Assembly: GCF_000150955.2 (NCBI RefSeq) | Contig: NC_011674.1 | Coordinates: 372,001-436,000 of the forward strand | Direction of reading: 5' to 3' | Source of the DNA: Phaeodactylum tricornutum CCAP 1055/1 | Lineage: Eukaryota > Bacillariophyta > Bacillariophyceae > Surirellales > Neidiaceae | DNA length: 64,000 nucleotides | Shown here: one piece after another, positions 22,675 to 33,829 of the stretch | Layout of the letters: each line of letters begins with the position of its first letter | How positions within the stretch are numbered: the stretch's first letter is position 1 | Translations under genes and position numbers: made by a program | Notes under the pieces: model-generated | Database searches by the model: none | What the model was told of the DNA's origin: nothing | The model's input: only the letters and a program-made list of their open reading frames with translations

Positions 22675-23218
22675 CAGAGACGGGGACCCGTTTAATAGAG
22701 AGGTAGATAGGCAAAAGCTAAACTTATACGACAGATGAATTTGTCCAAGAATCACCGTTGCCAAGGGAACGCGTAGGGCCATGGAATCAACTGAAATACA
22801 GTTAGGATTTTCAATACCTGTAAGATTCACTCTTACGCAGAGTTGTAGCACATGAAGCGAGTTGACTGTGATTTCCTCTTGGTCGACGGCGCTTGAGGGC
22901 GACACCCATTGATTATGTTGGCAACGTGATCACGTCCCAGAAGCCAGCAATTCTTCCGACAATCACGATTGAATTCTACGAGACTCGACACAATCAAAGC
23001 TCCTCGAGAAGAAACGAAACCCTCTGCGCTTAAAGCGATGCCCAAGAAATCAACAAAATGGTCTGGTACTCGAATCCATTTCACACAATGGAATTTAGTG
23101 TATTGGGAAAATAAGCTACCTGTAGGATACGAGACTTTCGCTATAGATACAGTTACGTGCTTCCTTTGGCAGTTAGCCAGCCAGCCAGCCGTCGGGAGAA
23201 AAAATCCAACTACGCTGT
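22675..23218. other. Intergenic between convergent genes
   Basis: No gene is recognised. A TGACTGTGA site lies at 22863-22871, unusual in sitting between two 3' ends. A short CCAGCCAGCCAGCC tract lies near 23170. Confidence 0.6.
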
Positions 23219-23624
23219 TTACCATCCCCAGGTACGAAGAATTTGTCCCTTTGTCTTGCTGGAAACACGAACATCAGGGTGGCAGGCGAATTTCCAGACA
23301 GTGAATGCGGTGCAGCCCACGCAAGCTCCGGCCAAAATGACAATGATAGGGTAGGTAGAGGGATCGCTCAACCAGGTCTTGACAAAGGTTGACTTGGCCC
23401 GACGCTGAGCGACAACATTCATCTGAGCCCTACGGTAAGGAAACAAGAGAGTCAGAAAAAGTTCACGAGAGGAGTTGCCGGTCAAAACCAACGAATTCTT
23501 GTCAATGGTAGAAGACCGCTCGGCTCGAAAGCATTCGGGACTGTGCCTTGCCTGTTTCTTGGGGCAACCCGTGAGGAACTTACCGAGGAAGGACAACGGA
23601 GGCGGTACGGGCAAGAGCGTTCAT
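23219..23624 (-). CDS. NDUFA4/B12D-like small membrane protein
   Basis: Two exons, 23624-23584 and 23429-23219, with a 154-bp intron (GTAAGT...TAG) splitting an Arg codon (VVLPR/AQMN). The product is 83 residues. The first exon looks like a mitochondrial presequence (MNALARTASVVLPRAQ). A single membrane helix (YPIIVILAGACVGCTAF) is followed by KFACHPDVR, matching the NDUFA4/MLRQ and B12D pattern of a Gly-Ala-rich helix followed by NPDV. In other eukaryotes such proteins attach to complex I or cytochrome oxidase. Small size limits certainty. The start at 23624 is set by the splice model. Confidence 0.7.
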
Positions 23625-25135
23625 TGTGAAGGTGTTCTGTGGTAGATTCTGTGCAACGATTTACGTGTCTTCAAGTAAATGCCAACTGTTGGTGGAATTG
23701 TGACAGCTTGCTACGTGCTGCGGGTTGCCGAACTTGAAGCGGGAAGTGTCGGCGGTGGGTGGCCGTCGTTCCTGCCTCGGGGGGGGGGGGGGGGTCAACG
23801 TCGGCACGGTACACGATCGACGCGTACGATTCCTCCTACTCGGCCGATAGAAAACCAAACAGCCTACGTGGAAAGACGCAGAGCCCGCGCGCGTCACCTT
23901 TCCGAACGTCACAGTCGAATCCAGATTTGATTGGTCCAAATGCGTGTCGCACTTGCAACGTATTCCCACGAAGTCGACATCTAACTGTAAGGTCGATTGC
24001 TTTTGGACCTTGTACGACTGGCGACTCCGCTTGCCGACGACGAAAAGACGATACCGAGACATACCACTTTTTTGTACCAGAGTTTCCACACTGATATTCG
24101 CGAGGCACAATAGAATTATTGCTTCATTGTGCTTCCTATTAGTACTTACTTCAACGAATTTAAGTCTTGTTTGATAATTTTTACAGTGATAGACTTCACA
24201 AACGATCTATTTTCAATTTTGGAAAGAGCATCAAAAACGCGCTTTTTCCAAGACTTGCGTGCTTGCCAGCACATCAACAAGGGCTGTGCACCCAGGACAT
24301 TGAACACTCTGAAGTCTCAACTGTCCTCGCCTGTCTCGAGGCGGACAAGTCCTACCATTGCTATTCCATTTCATTCAAGATCTCTACCCAACAGGAGGCG
24401 ATTCGAGGCAGAGTCGAGACGCAAACATTGCCTTCGCCCAGCACCAACTCACTACTGAGGAAGGCTTCACCCAGCATTTGATTTGACAAATGATCTTGGT
24501 GGCCGAGCATGCACGGGAGCCTTTGGTTGTCTTGCCACCAAGCCATTAATAATAGAGGACCACGAGGCCTCTACTTCCGTCTGGAGGTCTTACAATTTTT
24601 TTACTGTTGGTGCTAAGTAGCTTGTACGGGACAGCACACTCTTGGGCATCCAGGCATCCCTACAATTATCGTAAAATGCTACACACAACAAATGCTTTGA
24701 GTGCATTTGCAATGCAATTAAAAGACATAAAAATACGCAGCGATATAGTTCTTGGGCTTCTCATGCCCGTCAGCACTCATTTTTCTGGAACACCATATGA
24801 TTAGCTATGTGTATTTTCTTGTGAAACATGTCAATGACTACCAGATACTTCAAGTTCCATTTCTCCGAACATGAATCATAGGAGAAGTCATTTTGCGATT
24901 TTCTCTCTTAATCAAAATATTCCGAGGTCATTTCTGATAGAAACCCGTATAATACAAAAAGACTAATTTCGGAAAAAAATCATTGAAGAGACATACCGAA
25001 ATCAAGTATCCAACAGAAGTTGAATGACATTCGTTAACAAAACTATCACATACTCCGCGTAGGGCCTGTTGGAATGCGAGAACACTCTTGTGTGCCGAGC
25101 ACAGGAGGGTAACACAACAAGTGAAGACCAAGACG
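23625..25135. other. Long intergenic region with a G16 run
   Basis: About 1.5 kb without recognisable genes. A run of 16 G occupies 23779-23794. The right part (24560-25080) is AT-rich. The minus strand at 24930-25185 encodes a signal-peptide-like sequence, treated under findings. Confidence 0.55.
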
Positions 25136-28100
25136 ATGGAAGGGAAAATGACAAAGGGGAGCGTTCGGCGTGTTGAAGAGGGCATTGACCAGTGTACATC
25201 GTATGGTATTCTCCAAACACCTTACAATGAAGTAGAGGAAGTACCGCCATACGCTGGTATTATGTTCGAAGTATACTCAAAAGCAGATCCCCTGGAAATC
25301 CTCACCTTCGAATTCAACATGCGGATCGCAAATGCAACCTCCATGGAAGTTGAAATCTATACTTTGAAAGGACCATTCGAATTTGACTTTGCAAATCAAA
25401 CTGCATGGACTCTCTTGGCGAAAAGCACAGTCGTCCCAGCACCAGAAGGTACTGGCGGAGTAATTGTACCGATGCTGGAATTCAACCCGGTTACTATGCA
25501 GCCTCGAGAAAGAAGATCTTTCTACATCACAATGAAAGGTCCGTACATTGATCACACGGTAGATGCGCTTCAGAAGACAGGCGAACTCTCAATGCGGGGA
25601 GACCAGCTCGACATTTTTGTCGGGGCTGGGTCAAATAGCTACTTGTTTCCGAATGAACTAGATACTACCGTTGATCCACAGTTTGCTGGGGTGATTCATT
25701 ACCGCAGATCTCTGGCCTGCAACCAAAATATTCGGTCAACCGATGCCAGCTTTCATTTTCTCTCAGAAGAAATTGCAAGCCCAGCGCTCATGGCAGCTGT
25801 TGACAATGCTATCTCGGAAGCAATCGGGACGTTGCTGGAAAAGGACTCCCTGTTGAGGGAATTCAAGGAAAGGTCTGCATTACAAGTAAGCGGCCTGCCA
25901 AAGTCGCTACTTCTGGAATACGAAGGTATGGTTGTTTCACAGTAAATTACCTACCAATAGTTGCTTTTCGGGATTCTGACACTTTTTTGTCCACGCGTAG
26001 GAGATTGCCCTTTGGAATGGACTAGATGCTCGTTGACTGCAATGAGTAGAACTGTCACATTCCTTCACCTCGACAATCTCGATGGAGGTGCTTTGCTGTA
26101 CCACCTCTATCGCTATGGAAGGGCGATAGAACAGTTTATAGTTGATGTCATTGAGGGAGACATCAAGGCTCAGTATGTTGGTCTAGAAAGTGTGGAGGCT
26201 CCCTTTTCGATCACAATTTCGGGAGTACCCCCAGGAATCGTGATGGGTCCAGCAGAGATCAGCTACTTTTCGGCTTCGACTAAAACATTCTTGGGAGGCT
26301 CCGCTGCTGATCCGTCTATTCAGGTGTATGAAGTCGTTGTAAACGAGCAAAAAATAGAAGAAAACCGTCGGCGACTTCGAAATGGTGAGGCTCTCCAAAT
26401 CCAAGGCATGATTAAGGGCTCTCAAGCAGCCTTTCTTACAGGAAACGATTTCTCAAACGCCATGCAAGCCGCGTTTCGAGAGGAACGAGAAAGGTTTATC
26501 ACGGCGCTAACACTTGGCGCACTAAGACCAAGTGAGATCATCGAAAGCGAAGGTTTCTTTTATTTTGCTGCAGTCTCAGGCGCTGCCGGTCGAGTCGATG
26601 TTGGCACTCCTAGCGTTGCTAGTAGTCTAGGCGACGAAGGCTCGACTACCAATACGTTGAAAATTGCAATCGGAGTTGGTGTAGCCAGTTTGTTCTTGCT
26701 CTTAACGTCGCTGTATTTGCTAATTCGGCAACAACGGAAGAAGGCGAACTATAGAAAGGAGGTTGACGCGTATCGCGAGGAACGAAGGACGATCGAAAAA
26801 ATTATCAGATTGAAAGAGAAGGAGAAACGCAGAATTATTGGATTAGCAGACAATGACAAACTAAAGCGGCACACGGATACTTCGGACGATAATTCTACCG
26901 ACGAAGATGTCTGTAAGTCGCTCAATATTTCAAATTTGCTGTCGAAGGTAGCATACTCACCGCTTATTCAGACATTCACCCTTTACAACAGGAGAATTCA
27001 GATTCCGTAAAGCCCATCTTGCCGCAAGCTTCAACAAAAAGAAGCAACGATTTGCAAACGCACATGAACAGAAGAAACCCCTCGAAAAAAGAGGAGAGGA
27101 TACCAGAGAAGAATGATCATGCCTCAGTATGTCGCTCAGCAGCAGCTCCATCTCTGGAGCAAGCCCTTAAAGCCCTTCCGGCTCGACAAGCTCGTCTGGA
27201 TTCGAGGTCGTTAGGGCCACCATCGCCGGCTAGCCCCACGCTCATTGACACTTGTTCATTGTCAGGAATAAAAAGAAACAGCGCTCTATCGAAAGCCAAC
27301 AAGGAGACACTCAAGGAACTGTCAACTCTCGATAAGACCAATAAAGCGCTACCTGAACAAAAAAGTCCAACGGATTCCCGCTCGTTGAAGTCTCATTCAC
27401 CGCTCTATCGCCAAGCTCCGGATGCGCACCCTCTGACAAAACCCGCGCCCAATACGTTGGGCAAGAAGTCAAAAGCGGCCAAACGAACAATGCATCCTGA
27501 ACCTCATGCCAGCGGAAGCCCATGTATATCGACTGAAGGCGCAATTTCGCCGTTGGATCAAGCTCTTCGATCTTTGCCTCAACGAAAGCGGCGACCTGAT
27601 TCCCGTTCTTTAGGTCAAGAAGAACAGATACACCCCAGACCCATGGGCAGTCGTTCTTCGGCCGAGCCAAGACACGGTTGTGCACCAGAAAGAGCTTCTT
27701 CTTTTCATGGGAACGTTTGTGGCACGCGTGGTCCATCTTTCCTTCCGGGCACAGCAACAAAAAACCGGTCCGAGACTCGACTTCTAAACATAGAGTCCCG
27801 TACCGCTGGTAAATCGCTTGACGGGAGAAACCTAGACGCACAAAATTCTCCGGCGACGCCGCAGGAAAGATTTTTGCAAGTTACCCTCCATAGATCTCAG
27901 GTCCAGGAAGACAGCGCCGCAATTAATTTGACTCCACCGATGTCGCCGTATTGTCGTGGACAGAGGCGCCCAACATCTGATACGAACCCCGACACAGACA
28001 GTACCCACGCCCAACGAAGTCGATCCAGATCGATCGAGGATGCCAAGTATACCTTTGGTAATCGAGGGTCGCGGACGCCATCAAAAGCTATGCCAAAACC

Positions 28101-28272
28101 CAGTGATCAGGGAGTCGGTCAAACTCTGAAAAAGGATTCTGGCCAGAATCTGCCCAAAGAAAGGCATGTTCCTCCTCGAGCGAGGTCGTTCGAAGGCCCA
28201 ACGACAAAGAGTCGTCAGGACGCTCCAGCGAATCGGCGTGTTCCGCCTCGGTCAAGATCCCACGATGTCTAA
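25136..28272 (+). CDS. Large single-pass receptor-like protein with Ser/Arg-rich tail
   Basis: Three exons, 25136-25925, 26001-26912 and 26972-28272, with introns of 75 and 59 bp (joins EYEG/DCPLEW and DEDV/Y/IHPLQ), give about 1000 residues. Residues about 1-500 look like a luminal or extracellular domain (CTSYGILQTPYNEVEE, FEVYSKADPLEILTFEF, EVEIYTLKGPFEF, FYITMKGPY), a pattern I recognise in diatom secreted proteins. One membrane helix follows (IAIGVGVASLFLLLTSLYLL), then a basic coiled segment. The tail is disordered and carries repeats: SLEQALKALPARQARLDSRS, LDQALRSLPQRKRRPDSRSL, and later VPPRARSFEG and VPPRSRSHDV. These could be phosphorylation or docking sites. The expected signal peptide is missing from this start, so a 5' exon may be absent. 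Function unknown. Confidence 0.7.
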
Positions 28273-28875
28273 TTATTGGTTCTTTCCTTTGCAAGGTTCA
28301 CCAATACGCCTTTAAAATGCCTGTAGCTTTTCGAAAAGCACTTTCTGGCACGGGAATTTGATCGTGCGATGTCTTTTTTAAAACAGGCTGAGATAGCCTC
28401 TAGAGGTATTAATGTCATTGTCAGTTTTCGTAACTACGATAAGACCGACACTGGTGATCGCTCATAGCGTCTGTCCAGTGGTATCTGGTATGCTTCGAAC
28501 AACTGCGAGGAGTGTTCCGATTCGTTGTTTCTTTTATCGAAACAGTGCCACCATCAACATCGATGACTGCATTCCGAGTATATGCATGGCTATCTGCATT
28601 CACCAAATAAATCGAAAGGTGATCCTGTGCTTTGTAGAGATAGAGATGGAATCTTCCGCCTAACTGCAAACTTGTCTTGCTGTTAGCTCGCCGTATATAT
28701 GTTGAAATATTGTACGAGTCAAATGCAGCTTCCCGATCTTCGAGCTTCCATGAGGTTGACACGACTCGACGTCACGGAAGGTATATTGAGCAGTGACAAC
28801 ACCCTTCATCCCGCCCTTCCCATCAATACCTTGTCACACTCTCTACCTATATTTTGCATGTTTAATAGACTTACA
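28273..28875. other. Intergenic, no gene seen
   Basis: The frame of the next gene is open back to 28699, but that extension lacks the feel of conserved protein. Nothing else is recognised. Confidence 0.55.
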
Positions 28876-29673
28876 ATGAGTGGGACGACAGCAACTGCAT
28901 CGCCGGAATCATCAGCGCCGCTACGATACGCTCCGGGAGTGCTCACGCAATGGACGATCGGGATGCTTGTAGCCCACGCCGTGTCCGCAGCCATGACGGT
29001 CGCTGTTCTGACCGCGGCATGGAACCAGCCCAGTCGTCAAGCCGCCATGGCCTTTTACGGAGTCTACCACCGTAATCCTATGAATCAGCTCATCCATTTT
29101 TTTGGTGTGCCAGCGATTCTCTGGACGGGGTTTGTCTTTGGCGCTCACTTACCATGGTCACCCGCTTTGATGGTTCCACGTGTAGCACCACCACTTCTAC
29201 CCGACATTCCCAAACACTACGTCACCTACGCGACCGTGTGGTGTCTGTTCTATACATTCTATTACATCAAAATTGATCCCGTTGGTGGACTGCTGTACGC
29301 TCCTTTCTTGTATGGCATGTACGCCAGCGCTGTGCGTTGGACGCTTACAGACCAAACGAACGCCAAGCACGAAATTAACAAACCGCCACCGTGGACCGGT
29401 ACGGGTAAGGTGTTGTGGTGGGCTATATTGGTCCATCTTTTGGCCTGGTACGTGCAGATTCATCCCGGCCACAAAATGTTCGAAGGGGCCCAACCTGCGC
29501 TACTGCAAAGCCTCGGTGCATCGTTCAGCAGTGCCCCACTCTTTGCCTTTTACGAAGGAGTTTGGTTTCTGGGTTTGCGACATACTTTCCGAGAGCAAGT
29601 CCGAGATCTGGTGCAGCAGTATACAATCGAGCTCTGTCAAGGTGGATCCACCATGAGAGCGTGTACGGTCTAG
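28876..29673 (+). CDS. Mpo1-like (DUF962) membrane protein
   Basis: Starting at MSGTTATASP this is a 265-residue multi-span protein. It has the family signature FYGVYHRNPMNQLIHFFGVP near residue 55 and the second signature LLAWYVQIHPGHKMFEGAQP with SAPLFAFYEGVW near the end. The paired His residues (YHRNPMNQLIH; PGHKMFEG) match the iron ligands of yeast Mpo1, an ER dioxygenase that oxidises 2-hydroxy fatty acids during phytosphingosine breakdown. Most family members have IGH where this has PGH. Four to five membrane spans are visible. Its stop lies 97 bp from the stop of the leftward DHYC gene. In-frame ATGs at 28858 and 28699 are alternatives. Confidence 0.85.
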   Translation: MSGTTATASPESSAPLRYAPGVLTQWTIGMLVAHAVSAAMTVAVLTAAWNQPSRQAAMAFYGVYHRNPMNQLIHFFGVPAILWTGFVFGAHLPWSPALMVPRVAPPLLPDIPKHYVTYATVWCLFYTFYYIKIDPVGGLLYAPFLYGMYASAVRWTLTDQTNAKHEINKPPPWTGTGKVLWWAILVHLLAWYVQIHPGHKMFEGAQPALLQSLGASFSSAPLFAFYEGVWFLGLRHTFREQVRDLVQQYTIELCQGGSTMRACTV

Positions 29674-29770
29674 GAGGTTCCGACTGGTGTTGTGTCCCGG
29701 ACTCTCTTTCCAGTCTTCGAATCGATACGCAACCCCTGCACGGAAAACTCCCCATCCAAGGTGCGTCGTG

Positions 29771-31491
29771 TTACACCTGCTGTATTAACGGCTCTACGAA
29801 AGACTCTATCGGCGGCTCCGATAATTCCACTTCAAACGAAGCCAAACTTTCGGAGCGTTGTGGCCGGACGGCATTGCGCCGACGAGTATCTTTCCCCGGT
29901 ACCGGTACGGGCAAGAATTCCGGCTGCCGCGTACTGGGCCAGAACGCGAGCCACCAATGCGTGGTTCCGTACACCTGTTGCCAATTTTTCCGCCACCCTT
30001 GATTATACGGATTTTTAAACTTGTGACCCTCCTTGCGGGCTCGCCGTTGTGCGGCCCAGTTGGCGTGGAATTCAATCGTCGTTTGTCCCGTCAATACGAG
30101 GTAGACATGAAAGCCCCCGAGGATGGCGACGGCAATGCCTACGGCGAGACAGAGCATAAAGGCTAGGGAGACGAGCATTTTTTCGTCCCGGTGCGGCATC
30201 ATGGGATACGGGCGTGGCAGACGATCGCGTGCGGCTCGTTCTTCTCGCGAGTGTGTGCGGAATTCGTCCGTGTGTAGGTAGAGGAAGGGTTGCAACGTCA
30301 GGGCGGTTCCGTAGACCATGCCGAGAAAAATGTAGATCATAAAATTGACGAAATAGCGATAATTGAAGTAGCCGACTTTCGATCAAAGGAAACGACATGG
30401 GGTGAGCAAACACATTACGCTGAGATTTGTTACATGCGAAGCTTACAGTCAATGCCGATACTTTCCACCCACACTTGACTTACTCGCATTGAACATCCAC
30501 GGGCTGTTGACAACCAAAGAAAAAACAAACAAAGCAAAAACCAAGGCAAGCGTCGAGAGACGACTGTAAGCGGCGATAGATCAAAGTCACGTCTCGACAC
30601 AATAATAGGGAATGGGTGTTGTTCTTACCAGTAGTGGTCCAGATTGAGAACGAGTGTTTTGGTGACGTGATCGTAATGCGATCGGGGAGGTTTGGGTTGG
30701 TAGGAATTCGGACAAAATCCCCATTCGAACGGCCCCATGAGCATCCATTGACGAACGGGTTGATTGGATCCGGAAGACCCCGGCGTCACTGCTGGAGCGT
30801 TCACGGACGGGGATGACGGAACCGCCGTCGTTGTCCGGCGTTGGGTAAGCCCAACCGCATCTTCGTCGGCCGGGGGTGACGTCGCCAGACGTTGTCGACG
30901 TCGGATGCGGAGGATCATTTTGTCCTCAAAGTCGTGTTTGTAGGCCGTGACTTGTGCCGGCGTTTCGGGCCAGCAAAAGTCGGTGACGGCGGCGAGTTCC
31001 CGAACGACGGCGGCGTACCGGGCTGGCGGATGCGCGTTGCGGGTAACGACACAGAGAGCGTAATTGTAGAGAACGTTGCCGGTAACGATGGTAACGTAGG
31101 CAGTGTGCAAGGCGAGGAGTACAGTTTTTCCGGGTGTATCGGTGTACTTGAGTTGCAGCATGGGTAGAAGGATTGTGACGTAGACGAAGATCAACAAGGA
31201 AACGATACCCAAGGCCAAACCGATCAGCAAGGGACCAATGAGGTACACGAGACCTTCCAACGCCCACTGGGCTCCGTCGATACAGGCATCCAGGATTCGG
31301 AGTTGTTGGATTCGAAATCGCCAATTCCCCCAGGCAAAGACGCGTCGCGTGGAAGAAGGTCGGCGTCCGTCGCCTGCGGACGATGGGGACGTTGCTACCA
31401 CCCCCAGGTGAATGTTGTTGTTGCTGCTGCTACTATTCGAAAGACCGTGATGGAGATTGCCGTTGCTGTTACTGCTGTGAAAGGAAGTCAT
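29771..31491 (-). CDS. Atypical DHYC palmitoyltransferase with a 20-nt exon
   Basis: Exons 31491-30629, 30503-30484 and 30375-29771, introns of 125 and 108 bp, product 495 residues. The 20-nt middle exon completes LNLDHYC and encodes PWMFNA, running into IGYFNYRYFVNFMIYIF. This is the core of the DHHC protein S-acyltransferase family, with DHYC as in yeast Akr1. Downstream marks agree: GQTTIEFH (TTxE motif) and NPYNQGWRKNWQQVYG (C-terminal NPY/GxxxN motif). Four membrane spans are visible, two in exon 1 and two in exon 3. The zinc-binding region before DHYC is degenerate: FCPNSYQPKPPRSHYDHVTK keeps KPPRSH but lacks most Cys ligands. Long low-complexity Ser/Asn N-terminus. It should palmitoylate Cys residues at Golgi or ER membranes, if active. 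Confidence 0.88.
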
Positions 31492-32179
31492 CCCGCACCT
31501 GGTGACCTTTTCTTCTGGAAGAGTGTAAGGAGCGGGAGATGGAAGGGATGGTGAGTGTACTCGACCAACCGAATCACTGCCTCTCTAGAGAGCGATTTGA
31601 GAACAAGAAAGAAACGGCATTCAACGCCGCAAGGGGTCTCCCCAACGCGGTTTGCTCGTAGCGAAAGTTTTACCGTTACAGTTACAGTCAGTAGTTACAG
31701 TGTTTCTATTACAGGTAAAGTGGCACCCTAAGGGTACCGCGGTAGGTAGGACTGATCCAGTGGGATTGCGGACAGCAAACAGACGGCACTGGAGCAGCCC
31801 GTATGACTGCAAAACACACTCTTTTGTGTCGCAGCGGGTTCCAGTGGTCCCACGAAAAGCGAAACACGCTCACAACATGGGTAACATTCTCCGCAGACGA
31901 GTGCCGATCCCGACGCACCCTAACACAAGATTGGGGGTCGCTTGCGTTCTACATTTGACACAGTCAACTCGCGGAACATACGCATATCGCCAAACACCCA
32001 AAGAACGTTGGTGAAACATAGGCATTTGTGGAAAACCTTCCTAACGTAACCAAACCTCTCTTTTTCACCACTCCATCGTTGGCATTTTGTTGGTGAGATT
32101 TCGCTCCCTTTCCCGTCAGAGAGACACGGCTATACACGGCTATACACACACATACACACACATACATCACACAATCACC
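31492..32179. promoter_or_regulatory. Divergent intergenic region
   Basis: Upstream of both the DHYC gene (leftward) and the PhoD-like gene (rightward). A TTACAGTTACAGTCAG cluster lies at about 31675-31691. A CA-rich low-complexity tract (32131-32175) lies directly before the PhoD-like start, within the likely 5' UTR. Confidence 0.5.
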
Positions 32180-33829
32180 ATGAGCCGTGCGCCAACGTCC
32201 GCCGCGACGAAACCGAGTCGTCTACTGTTCGCTTCCTGCAACAGTCAGCACCGTCCCCAAACACTGTGGCCGGCTATTCGTAGCCGCAACGCCACAGCCT
32301 TTGTGTGGGCCGGTGATGCCGTGTACGCCGACGACTTTGATACCGTCTACACTTTTGGTTGGCCCCGCATCGCCCGACTCCAATCGCGGGACGCCACACC
32401 ATCCGAACTTGCCGGACTCCTACACGACCAATTGACCCACGACGGTTACCAGTCGTTGGTGAAGGACCCCACCGTGACGATTCTGGGAGCCTTGGATGAT
32501 CACGATTACGGTGCCAATAACGGGGACCTCACCTACGCACACAAGGCCGCCAACGGCGCCGCGTACGTGGACTTTTTGACCGCACAGAAACCCTACCGCC
32601 TGGATGCGATGCGTCAAAGAGCCGTTCGGGGACAAGGCGTCTACGGAGTGCAAGTCTTCGACTTTAGTCGACCCGTGGGTCACGAACTTGTTGATGAAGC
32701 GGAGGCCGGCATCGAACCGGATCATCACGAACACGAATATAACGACAACCACAACGGCAACAAGGAGTCGTCACCATCAGTGCTTTCTAATCAATCCGTA
32801 GCCGTCTTTCTCCTGGATGTGCGCTCCAATAAAACTCCCTGGAAACAGCAGGGATTGGGAAAGTACCGGGTGGATTACGCTGCGGATTTTTTGGGTCCCG
32901 ACCAGTGGGTCTGGTTCGAAACGGCCCTCCGGAGATCGACCGCGACCGTCAATGTTATTGTACAAGGACTACAAGTACACGCTGACCGGTACATTGACGG
33001 GAACGTGGTTGAAGACTGGAGCCGCTTCCCCGCGGCCCAGCACCGTCTCTACCAAACCATACTGCAATCCAACGTCCAAGCTCCCATTCTCGTATCGGGT
33101 GACGTGCACATGGCGGAACTACTGCGCAAGGACTGTCAACCAGTGGGTCGTAGGCAAACTGATGGGGAGGCCGACGGTGATCACCGCGACGCCAATCGCA
33201 TGCTCCTGGAAGTTACCACAAGTGGCATGACGCATTCCTGGGGATCGCACATATGCGCGCGGCCGGAGTCGAGTTGGTCCTGTCGCAACGCCTACGTCGA
33301 TTGGAGTATGAGTATGGGGATGCACGTGGCTCATCACAACGGTGCCTGGACGGATCTGGTGGACCTAGAATCAGCGGAAGAAGGCGCCAAAGCAGGAATA
33401 CAATACAATTTAGATCTAAATTTTGGAGAATTCGAGTTTGACTGGGAAGCAAAAGAGGTGAAAATTCGGATTCACGGTAACAATGTAAACGCAACTGCGC
33501 CTTATTTGAGTACGCGGTGGGATTTTGATACATTGTCGGGTAAGACCCCGGCACCCCCGACGGGGCTCGTGCGTGATCGTGATTTTGACGACCTGCGACG
33601 TGACCTCCAGCATCACGGTGTCGAGATTACTGATCGTGACTATGTTTGTGTCGCCTATCGTGGCCCACAAACCCTGGCGTTAAAGACTTACGGCTGTCTC
33701 ACATCAACGGGATTTTCCAGCATCCTCCTCCTGATACCCATTCTGATTCCGCTCATCCTGCTCTATTGGGTCATATCCGGTAATTCGCCCTACGCCAAGG
33801 CCAACAAGCGTCAACTCAAAATCGACTGA
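32180..33829 (+). CDS. PhoD-like metallophosphatase with C-terminal anchor
   Basis: A 549-residue single-exon protein starting at an ATG in good context (ATCACCATGAG). PhoD-family metal-site phrases occur in order: FASCNSQHRP near residue 20, WAGDAVYADDF near 45, LGALDDHDYGANNGD near 105, and LVSGDVHMAELL near 305, then SGMTHSWG. These match calcium/iron-dependent PhoD-like alkaline phosphatases. An acidic/His-rich insert (HHEHEYNDNHNGN) interrupts the middle. A C-terminal hydrophobic segment (SILLLIPILIPLILLYWVI) anchors it to a membrane. No N-terminal signal peptide is obvious. The substrate may be phosphodiesters or monoesters; surface or endomembrane location is uncertain. Its last 19 bp overlap the tail of the convergent gene. 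Confidence 0.88.
   Translation: MSRAPTSAATKPSRLLFASCNSQHRPQTLWPAIRSRNATAFVWAGDAVYADDFDTVYTFGWPRIARLQSRDATPSELAGLLHDQLTHDGYQSLVKDPTVTILGALDDHDYGANNGDLTYAHKAANGAAYVDFLTAQKPYRLDAMRQRAVRGQGVYGVQVFDFSRPVGHELVDEAEAGIEPDHHEHEYNDNHNGNKESSPSVLSNQSVAVFLLDVRSNKTPWKQQGLGKYRVDYAADFLGPDQWVWFETALRRSTATVNVIVQGLQVHADRYIDGNVVEDWSRFPAAQHRLYQTILQSNVQAPILVSGDVHMAELLRKDCQPVGRRQTDGEADGDHRDANRMLLEVTTSGMTHSWGSHICARPESSWSCRNAYVDWSMSMGMHVAHHNGAWTDLVDLESAEEGAKAGIQYNLDLNFGEFEFDWEAKEVKIRIHGNNVNATAPYLSTRWDFDTLSGKTPAPPTGLVRDRDFDDLRRDLQHHGVEITDRDYVCVAYRGPQTLALKTYGCLTSTGFSSILLLIPILIPLILLYWVISGNSPYAKANKRQLKID

Noticed and set aside
22833-23225. 130-codon minus-strand ORF next to the NDUFA4-like gene
   Set aside because: No start of quality, no domain, and it overlaps the 3' flank of two real genes.
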